Shown here in pieces: positions 60,441 through 64,000 of a DNA stretch of 64,000 nt. The DNA is taken from the NCBI RefSeq assembly GCF_014898055.3, contig NW_023601104.1, positions 80,273,106 to 80,337,105 on the forward strand, read 5' to 3'. Source of the DNA: Talpa occidentalis. Lineage: Eukaryota > Chordata > Mammalia > Eulipotyphla > Talpidae. Every line of letters starts with the position of its first letter. The first letter of the stretch is position 1. A program made the translations under genes and the position numbers. The notes under the pieces were generated by a model that did no database searches, was not told the DNA's origin, and saw nothing but the letters and a program-made list of their open reading frames with translations.

Positions 60441-61859
60441 GATTCTAGGAAATCAATTATCTGTAGATTCATTGACCATTTTAGTGATGATGCATTTCAA
60501 GCAGGCAGAAAATACCATAGCAGACACCCAGGTAACTGCCAACCAAATTTAATGGATTTTGACGTTTTCTCATATGTATTTCCAATTAGACTTTCTTCTC
60601 TCTTTCTTTCTCTGTCTCCCTCTTTTTACAATAATGCTTGATATTGAAGAAATTTCTCCATTTCACCTAAGTTCAAAATTACACAGGATACTCTCTCATA
60701 ATATTTAATGACTATAAGAGCTGTCTCATTTCAATCTATGGGTAATTTTGGGGTTCCCCCCTCTGTCTAGCTGGAGGTTTGCCAACATTCTTGATCTTTT
60801 TAGAGAACCATCTGTGGTTTCACTCATTTTTGAGAACTAGTGATTAGAATCAGCCCACCTGTATTATCTCGCCTGGCTAACAGAACAGCTGCAGGCATGA
60901 CATCCACAGGTGATGGAGACCAGGGGGTGTAACATCTTGGTGGCCATTCCCAGAAATTCTGCCTAGATGAGCTGACACTGAAATTAACCATCACACAAAT
61001 ATTATTCACTTTTATACTCCCGGTACCTAGTGTGGTGCATAGGAACGAAAGACTAGCTAATCAGAGGCAGGAGTTTGGCAAAAAAGAAATAGTGTTGGAA
61101 ATGAGGCTGGAAGTAGAGTTTGCAGTAGTTCACGAGAGACTTGTGTTAAGGAGTTAACTGTATTATGAGAGCAGAGTGGGAGTTTTCTAAGTTTTTATGA
61201 GGGAATTACATGATGGAGCCTGTCTTAATGGCAGCCTGGAGACAGAGATTTAGTGTGTGGAATCATGATGGCAGCTGGGAGAAGAATGGCAAGGACCTGG
61301 GTAACAGCGTCCTGGGAATGTGAAGCTCAGCTGTGGGGATGGAATAGAGTGCTTTTCAAAACATGGCTAGGAGAAAATGACAGATGACATTTTGTTGGAA
61401 AAGTCAACGTTTGAATTTCCTTGTCTCCTTAGTGTAGGACTTCCCAAATACTTTGGCAAGAGCTTCAGAGAGCTGTTACTGAAGCTCTAAAAACAAGCAA
61501 ACATGCTATTGTTCTTGAAAAAAGAAAAATTTATTTAAACAACTTTTCATGTATGCCTACAATCTCGTGCTTGGCTGTAAGAACTGCTAGGTTCCCCTAT
61601 AGCCTCTTACATTTTCTAGCTGTGGGTCATCATAAGTTTTCTTGCAGTTGTAATAATAGTGTGCTTATCACTTTATAGTCTACTATGATGAAGTATTAGT
61701 TTTATCTGCATGGTCTTCACATATATTACGTTTAATAACAGAAAAGCTTTATGGTAAATTGATGAGCTATAATTTACTGGGCTATTTTTCTTCTGTTGTA
61801 CATTTGGATATCCTACTGGGTTTTGTCATTATAAGAGATGATGGTATCAATGATTTCCT
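60441..61859. other. Unassigned DNA
   Basis: A weak LTR-like block (GATGGAGACCAGGGGGTGTAAC and GCCATTCCCAGAAATTCTGCC) lies at 60900-60965. Otherwise nothing recognised. Confidence 0.3.
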
Positions 61860-62094
61860 ACTTAGAGCATTCTTCAACATCTTTATTGCAATATAATTGA
61901 CATGTAATAAACTGCACATATTCGAGCTGTACAATTTAATAATTTTTGACATGTATACACTCATGAAATATCACCACAGTCAAGATAATGAAGATAGAAT
62001 CACCATCAAAAGTTTTTTGTATGCCTTTGCCATCACTCCCCTGCTTCTCCCCAACTTCTGCTCCCCCTTCATAGGCAACCGCCAAACTGCTTTC

Positions 62095-62369
62095 TTTTTT
62101 TTTTTTTTTAAAGATTTATTTATTTATTTATACAAGCACTGGGTACAGTCAGAAGCGTGGGAGGGTGAGAGAAATCACCAGAGCCAGAGCTGGAACAGAA
62201 CAGGCAGACTGATGAAATACACTGCTGAGGGGAGCAGCGGGCGTGGCAGGAGAGGTCTGTCGCGCCATGCGGGACCCTCACCAGCGGCCGGGGATCGAAC
62301 CAGCGCTGCAGAGGCTGTGGGCAACTTCGTAGCCCAGTGCTCAACTGCTGCGCCACCAGGGGAGGCCCA
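62095..62369 (-). mobile_element. tRNA-derived T+ SINE, subfamily A
   Basis: Antisense copy inside the L1, with target duplication CGCCAAACTGCTTTC at 62080-62094 and CGCCAAACTACTTTC at 62370-62384. A markers, B-box (GGGGATCGAACCA on plus) and head CCACCAGGGGAGGCCC all present. Confidence 0.93.
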
Positions 62370-62423
62370 CGCCAAACTACTTTCTGACTCTACAAGTTAG
62401 TTCCCGTTTTCTAGAATATTGTA

Positions 62424-62830
62424 AACAGATCTTCCTCAACTTAATGATAGGGTTACATCTTGATAAACCCAAGGAAAGTTGAGTCAAAACGCACTTAATA
62501 CATCTAGCCTAGCTTACCTCAGACATGCGCAGAACACTAACATTACTCTGTGGTTATAGAAATGACATGATGGGATGTGAAAACCCCAACACAATATCCT
62601 AATGTGCTGGCAACAGAGTACACTGTGCAGTATCAGTTGTTTATACTCATGATCATGTGGCCAAAGCTTCAACTCACTGCAACTGTCCAGCGTCATAAAT
62701 ATTATACTGCATATCTCTAGCTCAGAAAAAGATCAAAACTCAAAGTACAGTTTCTAGAGAGTGCCCATGACTTTGCACCATCATAAAGTCAAAAAATCCT
62801 AACTCAAGCCAGTGTAAGTCAAGGACCATC
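62424..62830. mobile_element. Tc1/mariner-type MER-like DNA transposon, TA-flanked
   Basis: The ends are inverted: ACAGATCTTCCTCAACTTA at left, and TAGATGGTCCTTGACTTAC as reverse complement at right (using the flanking TA). Inside, GCGCAGAACACTAACATTAC and TTGCACCATCATAAAGTCAAAAAATCC follow a known human MER-type consensus that I cannot name with certainty. The target TA is duplicated at 62422-62423 and 62831-62832, and removing the element rejoins the L1 phrase TCTAGAATATTG-TATAAATGG. Confidence 0.82.
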
Positions 62831-63080
62831 TATAAATGGAGCCACACAAATGTACTCTTTTTTGTCTGCCTTCTTTGACTCAGCATAATTCTTTTGCGAT
62901 CTATCTGTGGTATAGTATGCTGCAACAGGTCATTCCTTTTAAACTGCTGAGTAGTATTCCAGTTGGTCATTCATTCATATATTGACGGGCATTTGGGTTG
63001 TCTCTAGTCTTTGGCAATTGCAAGCAGACTGCTGTAAGATTCGGGTACCCATGCTTTCTTATATTAAAAATGCTTGTAGA

Positions 63081-63357
63081 GGGCCTCCCTGGTGGCACAG
63101 CCGTTGAGCGCTGGGCTGCGAAGCTGCCCGCAGTCTCTGCAGCGCCGGTTCGATCCCCGGCTGCTCCCAGGCCACCGGAGGAGGGTCCCACATGGCGTGC
63201 AGACCTCTCCTGCCACCCGCTGCTCCCCTCAGCAGTGTACTTCGGTCCTTCTGCCTGCTCTGCTCCCCGCTCTGGCTCTGGTGAATTCTCTCACCCTCCC
63301 GTGCTTCTGACTGTACCCAGTGCTTGTATAAATAAATAAATAAAATAAATCTTTAAA
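63081..63357 (+). mobile_element. tRNA-derived T+ SINE, subfamily A (well preserved)
   Basis: Sense copy with perfect 15-bp target duplication AAAAATGCTTGTAGA at 63066-63080 and 63358-63372. Head GGGCCTCCCTGGTGGCACAG, B-box GGTTCGATCCC at about 63147, and tail AAATAAATAAATAAAATAAATCTTT. It shares the extra GGCTGCTCCC segment with the copies at 5199 and 8117. Best reference copy in sense orientation. Confidence 0.95.
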
Positions 63358-64000
63358 AAAAATGCTTGTAGAATGGCTGGATTATATGGTAGGTATATGT
63401 TAATTTTTAAGAGATTGTCAAGCCTTTCCAAAGTGTTTGTACTGGTTTTCATTCCCACCAAATAAAACCAGTGTCTACATTCTCATTAACACTTGTTTTT
63501 TGTAAGTCTAGTCACTTTGGGTAGGTGAGCAGTGCTTCTCTCTTTGTGGCTGCTGGTCAGTATATTCCTGATGACTAACAATGTAGAAATTCTTTCCATC
63601 CAGATGTTTTCTTCAGTGAAGTGTCTTCAAATCTTTTACCCATTTTTTATTGTATTCTCTTTCGTACACTTGTATTTCTTGCTTTATCAGGAATATGCTT
63701 TGCAGTGATTTTCTTGTCTGTGGCTTGTTTTTTCATTCTCAACAGTGTCTTTTGAAGAATGGGAGGTTTTAAAATATGTTTTCTTTGGATAAAATTTCAG
63801 AAGTAGGATGAAAGAGTCAAAAGTATCCTCTTTTTGTGTATGTGGTTCTGGTAACCTCTTGTCAGACTGACTACTGAGGAGTTTGAAACACTGTCGGTGA
63901 ATAAATAGTATTCCCTGGGGGCTTGCCAGCTCTGGTCTTTATCAGAGTGTTTACAGGGTCTGTTTTGGTGAGTGTGAAGTGTTACATTACAGTTTTATTT

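Larger units (their letters stand above)
61860..63770 (-). mobile_element. Old L1, antisense, split by three later insertions
   Basis: On plus: CATCTTTATTGCAATATAATTGACATG, CTCCCCTGCTTCTCCCCAAC, AAATGGAGCCACACAAATGTACTC, TTGACTCAGCATAATTC, AGTAGTATTCCAGTTGG, GGGCATTTGGGTTGTCTC, GGCTGGATTATATGGTAGG and CTTTACCCATTTTTTATTG form one continuous antisense L1 once the insertions at 62095, 62424 and 63081 are removed. ORF2 is fully decayed. Confidence 0.88.

Noticed and set aside
62997..63339. About 113-codon proline/arginine-rich frame, with similar ones at most SINE copies
   Set aside because: All are translations of the same SINE body in either strand. Similarity among them is repeat identity, not a protein family.
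1..64000. CRISPR arrays, operons, tRNA or rRNA genes
   Set aside because: No regularly spaced identical repeats. The only tRNA-like segments are SINE heads, and codon organisation is not prokaryotic.
1..64000. Endogenous retrovirus internal region (gag/pol/env)
   Set aside because: Only solitary MaLR-type LTR fragments were seen. No retroviral coding pattern was recognised on either strand.

Overview
This window looks like non-coding nuclear DNA from a placental mammal. It is AT-rich, has no long open reading frame, and shows no operons, ribosome-binding-site spacing, tRNA/rRNA genes or CRISPR array. What can be recognised is interspersed repeat DNA of known mammalian families: old and one younger LINE-1, L2-type LINE fragments, MIR SINEs, MaLR-type LTRs (MST/MLT), Tc1/mariner-type relics with TA target duplications, and one hAT transposase relic. 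Family names come from remembered consensus sequences; no repeat-library search was run. MaLR and Tigger-like elements point to Eutheria. The species could not be named.

The dominant young component is a tRNA-derived SINE of about 260-280 bp, present in 18 copies (6 on plus, 12 on minus). It starts GGGCCTCCCTGGTGG, carries A-box-like and B-box-like pol III motifs, and ends in AATAAA repeats, TCTTT and an A tail (the T+ type of SINE tail). Most copies have 11-17 bp target-site duplications, so their borders are fairly exact. I do not recognise the family by name. Two sequence subfamilies can be told apart.

Layout: 0-5 kb holds MIR, L2 and MLT1 relics and the first SINE. 5-18.5 kb holds six SINEs, a MaLR LTR, several antisense L1 fragments, a younger L1 nested in an older one, and one minus-strand ORF at 12.05-12.34 kb that could be a terminal exon. 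18.5-29 kb is mostly unassigned, with L2/MaLR pieces, a degenerate minisatellite at 24.0-24.3 kb and a SINE carrying an 81-bp tandem duplication. 29-47 kb mixes L1 3' ends, SINEs, MIRs, an L1-internal 35-bp triplication and the hAT relic. 47-61 kb is sparse, with L2 fragments, two SINEs and a Tigger-like element. 61.86-63.77 kb is an old antisense L1 split by two SINEs and one TA-flanked DNA transposon.

I found no convincing protein-coding gene and no new multi-gene system. The best leads are the unnamed SINE family with its repeated tail duplications, the possible terminal exon near 12.2 kb, and G-quadruplex-capable tracts in L1 3' ends.
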